Of a DNA stretch of 64,000 nt, positions 35,330 to 43,975 are shown one piece after another (within the stretch, counting starts at the first letter, position 1; every line of letters begins with the position of its first letter). Origin of the DNA: Natronincola peptidivorans (GTDB taxonomy: Bacteria > Bacillota > Clostridia > Peptostreptococcales > Natronincolaceae); the NCBI RefSeq assembly GCF_900111615.1, contig NZ_FOHU01000002.1:124001-188000 (forward strand), in the 5' to 3' direction. The notes under the pieces were generated by a model. It searched no databases. It worked only from the letters and a program-made list of their open reading frames with translations, and was not told where the DNA came from. A program made the position numbers and the translations under genes.

Positions 35330-36499
35330 ATGGATTTGGTTTCGGTAGTGATGCCTATTTATAATAATGCACTGTTTTTACAGGAAGCCATTGAAAGTGT
35401 ACTAAACTTAAACTATAGAAATATAGAAATCATTATGGTGGATGACGGAAGCAAAGATCATTCATTAGATATAGCAAAAAAACACGCTGAGATGGACTCT
35501 AGAATTAGATTATTTAAGCATGAGTATAATAGGGGAACCGTTGAAGCATTAAGAACAGCCATTAAACATACTAAAGGAAACTATATTTTTTTTGCAGCAG
35601 CAGATGATATTTCCCTACCACCCAGAATTGAAAGGTGCTTAGAGATATTTAAATCAAATAGTAATATAGGGATTGTTATTGCAAACGGAATTACAATAGA
35701 TAAAAGAAGCATAGAAACGGATGATTGCTGGGAAGTGCCTCAAGATATAAACAGCAAGAATATTTCTATTAATCAATTTAAAGGGAACTATTGCTTAGGA
35801 GCTATGATGGCAGTAGTAAATGATAAAAAAGTATTGCTAAAGGAAGGCATGTTAAAGTATATTGATGACTATGAAATAGCAATTGAGTACATTATGAATG
35901 GATATGACATAGGTATATGCAGGGAAGCTCTAGTAAAATATCGTTTGCATGAAGCTAATATATCAAATAATCGCCGGCTTATGTGGGAAAAAATCAGGAA
36001 TGTTTTAAAAAAATATGAAGATGATGAGATTATTGAAAATTTAATAAAAAGGGGGCACTCTCCCAAAAACGTTTATCTTACATTAGGTATTGTTAAAAAT
36101 TTTTTACAGCAATATACTTCCAGCAAAAAATTTTTAGAAAAAGCAGATATACTAAAGGACAAAGATAAAGTGCTTACTTTTGAAAATAAATTTTATTTAG
36201 GGGTAGTGAATTACAAACTAGATTCATTGGAAGAAAGCTATAAAAACTTTCAGCAAGCAATCAATTTAGACAATAATGAACCTACCGTTTTAAATAATTA
36301 TGCAGTAATAAATATCTTATTTAATAGAAATAAAGAATTAGCAAAAGAGCTACTACATAAAAGCTTAGAAAATAAGCCTATATACATAGATGCTAGAAAT
36401 AATTTGGATAATATGATGCAGGGAAAAAACTCATTTAAAGTAACAGAGAAAATTCTAGATAAAAGCAATTTAAAGAGAATGGAAGCAAAGACAAATTAA
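35330..36499 (+). CDS. GT2 glycosyltransferase with C-terminal TPR-like region
   Basis: This 389-residue protein has a GT-A family 2 fold: SVVMPIYNNALFLQEAIESV, IIMVDDGSKDHSL and the metal motif AAADDIS. A helical region from about 240 to 375 has TPR-like spacing (FYLGVVNYKLDSLEESYKNF, PTVLNNYAVINILF). TPR-linked glycosyltransferases often glycosylate proteins or bind filament subunits. Start ATG 35330 has AAGGAGG 8 bases upstream; ATG 35324 and 35327 are alternatives. Donor and acceptor are unknown. Confidence 0.87.
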   Translation: MDLVSVVMPIYNNALFLQEAIESVLNLNYRNIEIIMVDDGSKDHSLDIAKKHAEMDSRIRLFKHEYNRGTVEALRTAIKHTKGNYIFFAAADDISLPPRIERCLEIFKSNSNIGIVIANGITIDKRSIETDDCWEVPQDINSKNISINQFKGNYCLGAMMAVVNDKKVLLKEGMLKYIDDYEIAIEYIMNGYDIGICREALVKYRLHEANISNNRRLMWEKIRNVLKKYEDDEIIENLIKRGHSPKNVYLTLGIVKNFLQQYTSSKKFLEKADILKDKDKVLTFENKFYLGVVNYKLDSLEESYKNFQQAINLDNNEPTVLNNYAVINILFNRNKELAKELLHKSLENKPIYIDARNNLDNMMQGKNSFKVTEKILDKSNLKRMEAKTN

Positions 36500-36531
36500 A
36501 TAATTGTAAAGAAAACGAGGTGGTCTCCTAA

Positions 36532-36969
36532 ATGGGGCAGAATAAAGGCATAGAGAAAACAAAAAACTGGAAGGTACTTAGCTTCAATAGAATAGGAGAC
36601 AATGAAATAGGATATTTAACACCTGTGGAAGAGAATAAAGAAATACCATTTCTAATAAAAAGAGTCTATTACATTTATAATGTTCCAGAAGAGATAGAAC
36701 GAGGCTTTCATGCCCATAGAAAATTAGAACAAGTACTGATCTGCATGAATGGAAGTGTAGATATAAAGGTGGATAATGGATATGAGCAGGAAATAATAAG
36801 ATTAAATGACCCTGCTAAAGGCTTATACATTGGACCCCATACTTGGCGGGAAATGCTTAGTTTTGATGCAAGTACAGTGCTAGTGGTGTTGGCATCACAA
36901 ACATATGATGAGAGTGATTACATAAGAAATTATTCTGATTTTATTGATGTAAGAGACAAGCTTCTCTAA
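36532..36969 (+). CDS. fdtA: FdtA/QdtA-like dTDP-4-keto-6-deoxyhexose 3,4-ketoisomerase
   Basis: This 145-residue cupin (WxcM C-terminal family) has the catalytic His motif RGFHAHRKLEQVLICMNG and GLYIGPHTWREMLSF with SQTYDESDYIRNY. The family moves the keto group of dTDP-4-keto-6-deoxyglucose from C-4 to C-3. Its neighbours encode an acyltransferase and an aminotransferase, the FdtC and FdtB functions. FdtA (galacto product) and QdtA (gluco product) cannot be separated by eye. GAGGTGG precedes ATG 36532. Confidence 0.85.
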   Translation: MGQNKGIEKTKNWKVLSFNRIGDNEIGYLTPVEENKEIPFLIKRVYYIYNVPEEIERGFHAHRKLEQVLICMNGSVDIKVDNGYEQEIIRLNDPAKGLYIGPHTWREMLSFDASTVLVVLASQTYDESDYIRNYSDFIDVRDKLL

Positions 36970-37020
36970 GAAGTAAGCATACAAATCTTTGATATTCTCT
37001 CAGAGAAAGGACTGGCATAG

Positions 37021-37701
37021 ATGATATATGAAACTGCAAGGCTGTATACCAAAAATTTAGGGGAAAATTTAGTAGTAAAAGATTATTCTATAATATATGA
37101 GAATACCTTCATAATGGATGATGTTACAATTGGAGAGCATTGTGTTATTGGAAGACAAACAACTACAACTGCTGCAGTAGTAAGAGCATATAATGAAAAA
37201 GAGAAAGTTTTTATTGGCAGCAACACTGCTATATGTTGCAATGTAACTATTTATACAGGTGTTACCATAGGAGAAGAAGTTTTATTAGGGGATAATGTCT
37301 CTATAATGCCTGAAGTTAAGATAGGCAATAAGGTCTTGATTAGTAGGAATGTAACCATTAATTCAGAGGTAGAAATAGGTGATAGTACTAGAATAATGGA
37401 TAATTCTCACGTTACTGGAAGGGTAAAAATAGGAAAAAATGTGTTTATTAGTGTTGGGGTGATAATGGCCAATGATAACTCCTTTGGAAAGTTCGGTTTC
37501 AATGATGATGTAAAGGGACCTACTATTGAAGATAATGTGGCAATAGGAGTTGGGGCGATATTGTTACCTAGTATTAAAATAGGAAAGGGAAGCATCATAG
37601 CCGCAGGTAGTGTAGTGAAGGACAATATACCAGAAAATGTAATTGCAGCAGGAAATCCTGCAAGTGTGGTAACAAGAGTACCTAAGCATCTTAGAAGATG
37701 A
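37021..37701 (+). CDS. Hexapeptide-repeat N-acyltransferase (FdtC/QdtC-like)
   Basis: This 226-residue left-handed beta-helix protein has many hexapeptide repeats (VTIGEHCVIGRQ, VFIGSNTAICCNVTIYTG, VRIGNK-like turns, IAVGVGAILLPS-type ending IIAAGSVVKDNIPEN). Between the ketoisomerase and the aminotransferase it is best read as the acyltransferase acting on the 3-amino sugar. The acyl donor may be acetyl-CoA, or an acyl-ACP supplied by the ACP/ligase/reductase genes at 43742-45942; sequence alone does not decide. Confidence 0.8.
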   Translation: MIYETARLYTKNLGENLVVKDYSIIYENTFIMDDVTIGEHCVIGRQTTTTAAVVRAYNEKEKVFIGSNTAICCNVTIYTGVTIGEEVLLGDNVSIMPEVKIGNKVLISRNVTINSEVEIGDSTRIMDNSHVTGRVKIGKNVFISVGVIMANDNSFGKFGFNDDVKGPTIEDNVAIGVGAILLPSIKIGKGSIIAAGSVVKDNIPENVIAAGNPASVVTRVPKHLRR

Positions 37702-37765
37702 TAGGCTAAACATCAATGGACAATAACATAGATCATTCCTATATTATCTAGAGTGGGGGTAGCAT

Positions 37766-38860
37766 ATGAAGGAAGTAAAGTTTTTAGATATGGAATCAAT
37801 GCATCAGTCAATTAAAAAAGAGATTTTTTCTGCCTTAAATAAAGCTTATGATTCTAATTGGTTTATTATGGGGAAGGAATTAGCTAATTTTGAGAAGTCT
37901 TTTGCACAGTACTGTCAAGTAAAGCATTGTATAGGGGTAGGAAATGGATTAGATGCTCTTCACTTAATTCTAAGGGGCTATGGGATAGGAGAAGGAGATG
38001 AAGTAATTATCCCAGCCAATACATTTATTGCTACAGCCTTAGCTGTAAGCTATGCAGGGGCAGTGCCAGTTTTAGTTGAACCTGATGAGAATGCCTATAA
38101 TATTAATCCTAGCTTAATAGAAAATGCTATAACAAAAAAAACCAAGGCAATAATTGCAGTACATTTATATGGTCAGCCAGCAGATATGGATGCTATTAAT
38201 AACATCGCAAAAACATATAAACTTAAGGTTATCGAAGATGCTGCTCAAGCCCATGGGGCTTTATATAAAGGAAGACAAACAGGCACATTAGGCGATGCAG
38301 CCGGTTTTAGTTTTTATCCTGGGAAAAATTTAGGGGCATTGGGTGATGGGGGTGCTATTACAACGAATGATGATGATCTGGCTGAAAAATTGAATCTATT
38401 AAGAAATTATGGATCCAGTAAAAAGTATCACCATCAATTAAAAGGTTTTAACTCTAGACTGGATGAAGTACAAGCAGTTTTTTTAAATATAAAGCTTAGT
38501 TATATGGATCAATGGACTAGAGAAAGAAGATCAATTGCAGAAGAATATATGAAAAAATTAAAGGATACAAAAATCATTACACCATATGTTCCAGAATGGA
38601 TAGATTCTGCATGGCATTTGTTTGTAATAAGGTGTAAAAAAAGAGATCAGTTAAAAAAGTATTTAGCCAATCAAGGTATTGGTACTATGATTCATTATCC
38701 TATACCAATACATTTACAAGAAGCATACAGAGAATTAAGAGATGGAGATTTTCCCTTAACCGAAATACTATCCAATGAAGTATTGAGTCTGCCTATATGG
38801 GTGGGGATGAAAGAGGAAGATGTAGACTATATATGCCAGCATATATTGACATTTGCTTAG
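37766..38860 (+). CDS. fdtB: FdtB/QdtB-like dTDP-3-keto-6-deoxyhexose 3-aminotransferase
   Basis: This 364-residue DegT/DnrJ family transaminase begins with the subfamily-typical [17 protein letters not shown]. It has [42 protein letters not shown] and Schiff-base region [16 protein letters not shown]. It would add the 3-amino group after the ketoisomerase. GGGGGT precedes ATG 37766. With RmlA and RmlB downstream, the dTDP-Fuc3NAc or dTDP-Qui3NAc pathway is complete. Confidence 0.87.
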   Translation: MKEVKFLDMESMHQSIKKEIFSALNKAYDSNWFIMGKELANFEKSFAQYCQVKHCIGVGNGLDALHLILRGYGIGEGDEVIIPANTFIATALAVSYAGAVPVLVEPDENAYNINPSLIENAITKKTKAIIAVHLYGQPADMDAINNIAKTYKLKVIEDAAQAHGALYKGRQTGTLGDAAGFSFYPGKNLGALGDGGAITTNDDDLAEKLNLLRNYGSSKKYHHQLKGFNSRLDEVQAVFLNIKLSYMDQWTRERRSIAEEYMKKLKDTKIITPYVPEWIDSAWHLFVIRCKKRDQLKKYLANQGIGTMIHYPIPIHLQEAYRELRDGDFPLTEILSNEVLSLPIWVGMKEEDVDYICQHILTFA

Positions 38861-38892
38861 TCTGAACTATATTAACATAAAGGGTGTTTTAA

Positions 38893-40563
38893 ATGAATGA
38901 ATTTTTTTCTAAATATAAAAAAATAATTATCTTTGGTGCAGGACCCATAGTTGATAAGCTATTAGATTCTGTTAATCTGCAAATACAATACATTATTGAT
39001 AATGATCCTAGGAAATGGGGGAAAAAATTATCAGGAATCAAAATATTCAATCCTGATGTTTTAAAAACAGAGGATAAAAATGAACTAGTGATAATAATTA
39101 CAAGTTTTTTCTATGATGAAGAAATAAGAAATCAATTAAGTGAAATGGGATTTAAAAGGTATGAAAATTACTTTTCCATTGATGAAATATATCCAATAGG
39201 AAAAACTAGAGCTGCACATCACCCAGAATTGCTACAAAATGAAAACATAGTATTACTGAAGAGTGTTTCTGATGGTAGAGTAATGATTGACAAAAAAGAA
39301 TTAAAAGTATATAGAGGCTTTTATAAAAATGCAGCTGCCGAATATAAAGAGGTGTTTGATAATTGCTTAGAGCTTAAGTTATTTAACGATTACTTAGTAA
39401 ATCTCAATATTTCAAATATAGAAAATATTCATCCATTTGGCATTGTATTTGAACAAGACTATATAAGACCTATAACTGATTCAAATGAATGGTCTCCTTT
39501 AATGATGATTGATGCAGCAAATAGAACAATTGATTTACAAATTCTATTATCTAAAAGGAATCTTACAATACATGATCCGCTTCCTCCTAATATTATCTAT
39601 GATAATACATATAAATGGTTAGACTTTGGTTCAATATGGAATATAGATAAAATTACTAATACAAAAGAACCAGTATTTTGGAATGTTGATCAGTTTTTTT
39701 ATTGTGAACATCCTATAAGCACATTTTTTGAAGAGATAGTAATTAATTGCAAAAAAAACAAAGAATCCTTTGATAAGAATAAAATTAATAATAATATTTT
39801 CGGTTTTTTAAGCGAGGCAGAACGGAAAAAGTATATAAATATTAGACAAAGAATATTTAATAAATGTATTGAGAATAAATTTGCTGAGGCATTTGCGATA
39901 ATTAAAGATTATTTTAATGAATTTACTATAGAAGTTGATTTAAACCTAATAAGCTATTATGAAGAAATGTTTCATTACCCCAATTTAACCAAAGAGGATT
40001 ATATTGTATTAGATATGATTGATAAAATTTGTAGTGATACTATGGTACTTATTGATTTAGGGAGATTATATAATAAGAAATCAGTTAAGCTCTTTAAAAA
40101 ATTAGATGATAAAATAAAAAAAATTATCGTAACAAGTAATTCTAGCGTTTTTAATGATTGCATATACACAATTTTACAAAAAAATAGCATTTATAATATT
40201 TTGCCTATTCAAGCTCAATTATTTAAACATCAAAGTATTCATGCACCTAATAATCACCAAGATTTTTGTGACAGATATAGAACGAGTACATTACTAGCAT
40301 TGAATACAATTCAAGAGTTAGTGTTTTGTCAGCAATTTAGTTTTGAAGAAATATTTGAAAAATATTCTAGGCTAACTGATAAATATTTAATATTTGATTT
40401 TGACGATAAATGTAATGTCATTTTATATAGTGGGATTGAGCAAAATGAATATGAATGGTATACATATGAAGAATTACTTAAAGCCCATAATAAATATTTT
40501 AACCTGCATCAGATAATAAGCGTCACTGATTCAAAAAAAATAATTCTAAGCAAAAGAAAGTAG
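38893..40563 (+). CDS. Three-part protein: Rossmann-like module, kinase-like fold, methyltransferase-like C-terminus (novel architecture)
   Basis: This 556-residue, AT-rich gene is of unknown function. Residues about 8-100 form a small Rossmann-like module (KKIIIFGAGPIVDKLL, IIDNDPRKWG). Residues about 115-330 resemble a protein-kinase-like/APH fold: IHDPLPPNII (H227, D228, N233) looks like a catalytic loop and WLDFGSI (D244) like the metal-binding DFG. Residues about 370-556 resemble SAM-dependent methyltransferases, with VLIDLG and a helix ALNTIQELVFCQQF before DKYLIFDFD, though a full glycine-rich SAM loop is not evident. The same Rossmann module recurs in the next two genes. It may modify a glycan or sugar phosphate. 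Confidence is high that the gene is real and low for function. Confidence 0.8.
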   Translation: MNEFFSKYKKIIIFGAGPIVDKLLDSVNLQIQYIIDNDPRKWGKKLSGIKIFNPDVLKTEDKNELVIIITSFFYDEEIRNQLSEMGFKRYENYFSIDEIYPIGKTRAAHHPELLQNENIVLLKSVSDGRVMIDKKELKVYRGFYKNAAAEYKEVFDNCLELKLFNDYLVNLNISNIENIHPFGIVFEQDYIRPITDSNEWSPLMMIDAANRTIDLQILLSKRNLTIHDPLPPNIIYDNTYKWLDFGSIWNIDKITNTKEPVFWNVDQFFYCEHPISTFFEEIVINCKKNKESFDKNKINNNIFGFLSEAERKKYINIRQRIFNKCIENKFAEAFAIIKDYFNEFTIEVDLNLISYYEEMFHYPNLTKEDYIVLDMIDKICSDTMVLIDLGRLYNKKSVKLFKKLDDKIKKIIVTSNSSVFNDCIYTILQKNSIYNILPIQAQLFKHQSIHAPNNHQDFCDRYRTSTLLALNTIQELVFCQQFSFEEIFEKYSRLTDKYLIFDFDDKCNVILYSGIEQNEYEWYTYEELLKAHNKYFNLHQIISVTDSKKIILSKRK

Positions 40564-40572
40564 GTGTTAGTT

Positions 40573-41673
40573 TTGTATAAACCATTAGTAAGCTTAATTA
40601 CTCCAGCATATAATCATGAAAAATATATAAGTCAATATCTTGAAAGTATAATTGCCCAAACATATAAAAATATAGAACTAATCATTTTGAATGATGGGTC
40701 TATTGATAATACCCACAACAAGATATTGGAGTATAAAAATAAATTGGAACAAAGGTTTATTCGATTTGCATATATTAATAAAGAAAATGAAGGAATTCCT
40801 ATTACTTTAAATAAAGCACTAAATATAGCAAAAGGTAAATATATTCGTCTGTTTGCCTCAGATGATGTAATGATACCACAAACAATAGAAAAGCAAGTAA
40901 ATTACTTAGAATCAAATGATGATATAGGCATAGTATATTCAGATGGATATCATGTGAAGACTGATAATTTATCACAAATGAAGGATATCTATGACCCCAA
41001 AAGAAAGTTTTCTAATATTGTAAAGTATCCTGAAGGAGATTTATATGAGTTTTTTATGCATAGCTACTTTGGTATACCGACCTGCACATTCATGATTCGT
41101 AAAGAATGCTTAGACTTCATTGGAGGATTTGACGAAAAACTAGCTGCTGAATCCTTTGATATGAGCGTAAGGTTATCAATGCACTTTAAGTTTGGATTAA
41201 TTAAGGAAGCATTAGTATACCATCGAGTGCACGAAAATAATACAGGATGGGATCATAATCTTTTTAAACTCAATACTGAGCAGCTAATAGAGAAATATAC
41301 AAATTACAAATTTAAAAAGCCATCAGATAATAAGGTCATGATTACCAAATTAACTAAGCTACTGTTTTTAAGGGGAGTTTTTGATAAAAACCGCATAAAT
41401 AGTATGACATTAAATAAAAGGGTTGTCGGATGGGGTGCTGGAGATGCTTATTTAAAGTTTAAAGATATATATAATTTAAATTGTTCTTATTTAATAGATA
41501 TTGATACAAAAAAGCAGAATACTCAAATAGATGGCAAAAGAATATATGCACCTAAAAAATTATTAGAAGAGTCAAAAGAAGATATTTTCATATTGGTTAT
41601 GACACAGCGATATAAAGAAGTATATTCTTGTTTAGAGGAATATGGTTTTGAATACTTGACTCATTTTTTTTAG
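40573..41673 (+). CDS. GT2 glycosyltransferase with C-terminal Rossmann-like module
   Basis: This roughly 366-residue protein has a GT-A fold: SLITPAYNHEKYISQYLESI, LIILNDGSIDNTH and metal motif FASDDVMIP, then CTFMIRKECLDFIGGF and YHRVHENNTGWDHN. The last 90 residues (VVGWGAGDAYLKFKDIY, YLIDIDTKKQ, FILVMTQRYKEVYSCL) form a small Rossmann-like module that also occurs at the N-termini of both neighbouring genes. The start is probably TTG 40573, with AGGTG upstream; GTG 40564 directly after the preceding stop is possible. AT-rich like its neighbours. Confidence 0.85.
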   Translation: MYKPLVSLITPAYNHEKYISQYLESIIAQTYKNIELIILNDGSIDNTHNKILEYKNKLEQRFIRFAYINKENEGIPITLNKALNIAKGKYIRLFASDDVMIPQTIEKQVNYLESNDDIGIVYSDGYHVKTDNLSQMKDIYDPKRKFSNIVKYPEGDLYEFFMHSYFGIPTCTFMIRKECLDFIGGFDEKLAAESFDMSVRLSMHFKFGLIKEALVYHRVHENNTGWDHNLFKLNTEQLIEKYTNYKFKKPSDNKVMITKLTKLLFLRGVFDKNRINSMTLNKRVVGWGAGDAYLKFKDIYNLNCSYLIDIDTKKQNTQIDGKRIYAPKKLLEESKEDIFILVMTQRYKEVYSCLEEYGFEYLTHFF

Positions 41674-41752
41674 TTTTAAAGTATACTTATTAATAATTAA
41701 CAATTGAAAAAATAGAGTTTTAGTTGATAAGCAGGGGGGCAGGCAAAGTATT

Positions 41753-43528
41753 ATGTTAAATGAGAAACTAAATAGTTTATTAAAAAAATATGACCTTTTG
41801 TATTCGCCAACAAAAAATCTTACTTCTTCTATAATAGATAAAATACCAAATCACTACAAATTAGGACTAAGAGGTTCAACACCTAGAATGGGAAAAATGT
41901 TAGAGTATATACCTAAAAGTAAAAACATTATAGGGTTATTTGATAAAGATTTAAACTTTGTTGGGCAAAAAATTGAAGGCTATACTGTATTCTCATCAGA
42001 GGAAATACATAAATTCCAATTAGATGCAGTAATCATTGCTCATCATGATTACAGAGATGAAATAAAAAAAGAACTGGAAAATACAAATATTAAAGCAATA
42101 GATATTTACGAAGAATTAAAAAAAATTGATGATGCAATTATACCAGAGTTAATGCATAACTTTCATAATTCTATTACAGAGTATACTACCGCATACGCCT
42201 TAAAAGAATTCTATATAAACGGAAAAGACAAAGAAAAAAAAGGATATTATCTAAAAGAACTAATTGTTCAATATTTATATTTAAGAGATTTTATTTTTGC
42301 AGATAAATACATAAATGAATATATAGAATATAAATTTAAAGATTATTTGTTATTACAAGAAGTTGCATATGAACTTAGAAATTTTTTATTTCGAGCTAAA
42401 AAGTCAATAAAAGAAAGAGCGGTTAAAAATGATATATCACTATTTATAATAGATGCATTAAGAGCTATAGATATATTAAGCAGAGAAGGCAAAGATAAGA
42501 CTTCAGATATGCCTTATCTAAAGACTTTGTCTAAAAAAGGGACTTTTTTTACAAACGCATTCAGCCCTTCTACATTTACAAGAGAAAGCATAACTGCCAT
42601 ATTTAATGAAAAAAATATTTTAGATAGCAATTTAAAAATTAACGAAGTAGATTTAAAAAACAGTAGGTGGATACAGGAACTTAACAAAATGAATTACAAA
42701 ATACTTATCAATGTGAATAAAAACATAGTAAGAACTAATGAATCTATAAAAAACATAGAAATAAAAAATTCAAGATTCAAGCCTGCGCCACAAATTCTTT
42801 GGGACTTTATTTGCAATCTATATGATGATAATAATAACAACAATATTTTCTCTTTGGATCATTTTATAATAGAAAGTCATAAACCCTATTATTGTGGTGA
42901 CCATAGAAACAAACCTTTTTATTACAGACCAAGCAGTGCTAAGATTTTTAATGAAGATGAAAAGAGTACTTTTTATTATCAAAGAAAAGAAAGTTTAAAA
43001 TACTTAGATAAACAATTGCAGTTTTATATGGAATTCTTATCAGAGAAGCATAAGATGACATTTTTTAGTGATCATGGAAATGGGAATTTTATAGATGGAG
43101 CAGATGAAAATCGATATCAAGAATCTATGATACATGTACCATTGATAATAGTTGGCAAAGATATTCCTATTGAGGAAAAAAGACAGCTATTTAGCATGAT
43201 AGATTTAGGCAGTATTGTTTTAAGCATAGCAAAAGATATTGATATAAAAGTGAAAGATAGAGATTATATTGAAGTTCAACTTGAGCCTATTTATAACAAA
43301 ATGCTTAAGGAGTTTTATATTTCTGTTGGAGCTGAAAGATATATAACAGGCTTTAGAGTTATAAGAGGTGAAAACGATAAGTATGTACTATTTGGAGATG
43401 GTACAGAGGAGTACTATATTTTACCAGATGAAAAAAACAACCATATTAATGATGAAAAAAATAAAGAAAGAATTAAATATTTAAGTGAAAAGTTGAGAAG
43501 TAAAGCTTTTCCCAGAGTTAATAATTAA
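41753..43528 (+). CDS. Rossmann-like module fused to an alkaline-phosphatase/sulfatase-superfamily transferase
   Basis: The 591-residue protein lacks a signal peptide or membrane segment. Residues about 35-125 resemble the module of the two upstream genes (IGLFDKDLNFVGQ, AVIIAHHDYRDEIKKEL). Residues about 225-540 have a sulfatase-like fold: LFIIDALRAID (metal Asp), a nucleophile region FSPSTFTRESITAIF, HFIIESHKPYY and the second metal site FFSDHGNGN. The nucleophile is Ser or Thr, not the C/S-x-P-x-R formylglycine motif, so a phosphoethanolamine, phosphoglycerol or similar phospho-transferase or hydrolase is likelier than a sulfatase. Cytoplasmic location suggests action on a sugar nucleotide or precursor. 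GGGGGG lies upstream of ATG 41753. Confidence 0.78.
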   Translation: MLNEKLNSLLKKYDLLYSPTKNLTSSIIDKIPNHYKLGLRGSTPRMGKMLEYIPKSKNIIGLFDKDLNFVGQKIEGYTVFSSEEIHKFQLDAVIIAHHDYRDEIKKELENTNIKAIDIYEELKKIDDAIIPELMHNFHNSITEYTTAYALKEFYINGKDKEKKGYYLKELIVQYLYLRDFIFADKYINEYIEYKFKDYLLLQEVAYELRNFLFRAKKSIKERAVKNDISLFIIDALRAIDILSREGKDKTSDMPYLKTLSKKGTFFTNAFSPSTFTRESITAIFNEKNILDSNLKINEVDLKNSRWIQELNKMNYKILINVNKNIVRTNESIKNIEIKNSRFKPAPQILWDFICNLYDDNNNNNIFSLDHFIIESHKPYYCGDHRNKPFYYRPSSAKIFNEDEKSTFYYQRKESLKYLDKQLQFYMEFLSEKHKMTFFSDHGNGNFIDGADENRYQESMIHVPLIIVGKDIPIEEKRQLFSMIDLGSIVLSIAKDIDIKVKDRDYIEVQLEPIYNKMLKEFYISVGAERYITGFRVIRGENDKYVLFGDGTEEYYILPDEKNNHINDEKNKERIKYLSEKLRSKAFPRVNN

Positions 43529-43590
43529 GGAGAACAATATTTAGACTTTAATGAGAAGCTTAAAAAAATAAAAGGACGTGTATTAACTAC

Positions 43591-43619
43591 TTGACAAGAT
43601 AGTTGTGTGCAAATATTTA
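43591..43619 (+). promoter_or_regulatory. Possible sigma-A promoter before the ACP gene
   Basis: TTGACA (43591-43596), 17 bases, TATTTA (43614-43619), in a 213-base gap between the sulfatase-fold gene and the ACP gene. Confidence 0.45.
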
Positions 43620-43741
43620 CGCAGGCGAAACTAAAATTTATGTTTAGTATTTAATAAAAAATATGGTTTTGATTATGTACAGAAGATGGAAATTAGGTAT
43701 TGGGGTAGAGAAATCATTATAGAATTAGGAGGCAGGAGAAT

Positions 43742-43972
43742 ATGGAAGAAAAACTAATAAAAATAATAAATACCATCCTTAAAAAGGAAGGAAGAACTGA
43801 GTTAAACAACTTAGAGGAAGACTTATCATTAAGAGATGACTTAGGATTTGATTCTTTAAATTTAGCAGAGCTTACTGTAAGAATAGAAGATGAATTTGGA
43901 GTAGATATATTTGAAGATGACATAGTTGATAAACTATCAGAAATAATCAATAAAATAAATGGAAGTGAATAA
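43742..43972 (+). CDS. Acyl carrier protein, dedicated
   Basis: This 76-residue acidic four-helix protein carries the phosphopantetheine attachment motif DDLGFDSLNLAELTVRIEDE, with the serine in DSL. It is not in a fatty-acid operon. It is followed immediately by an AMP-forming ligase and a ketoacyl-reductase-like SDR, which indicates a carrier for a special acyl group within the glycan locus. A strong GGAGGCAGGAG ribosome site precedes ATG 43742. Confidence 0.9.
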   Translation: MEEKLIKIINTILKKEGRTELNNLEEDLSLRDDLGFDSLNLAELTVRIEDEFGVDIFEDDIVDKLSEIINKINGSE

Positions 43973-43975
43973 TAA

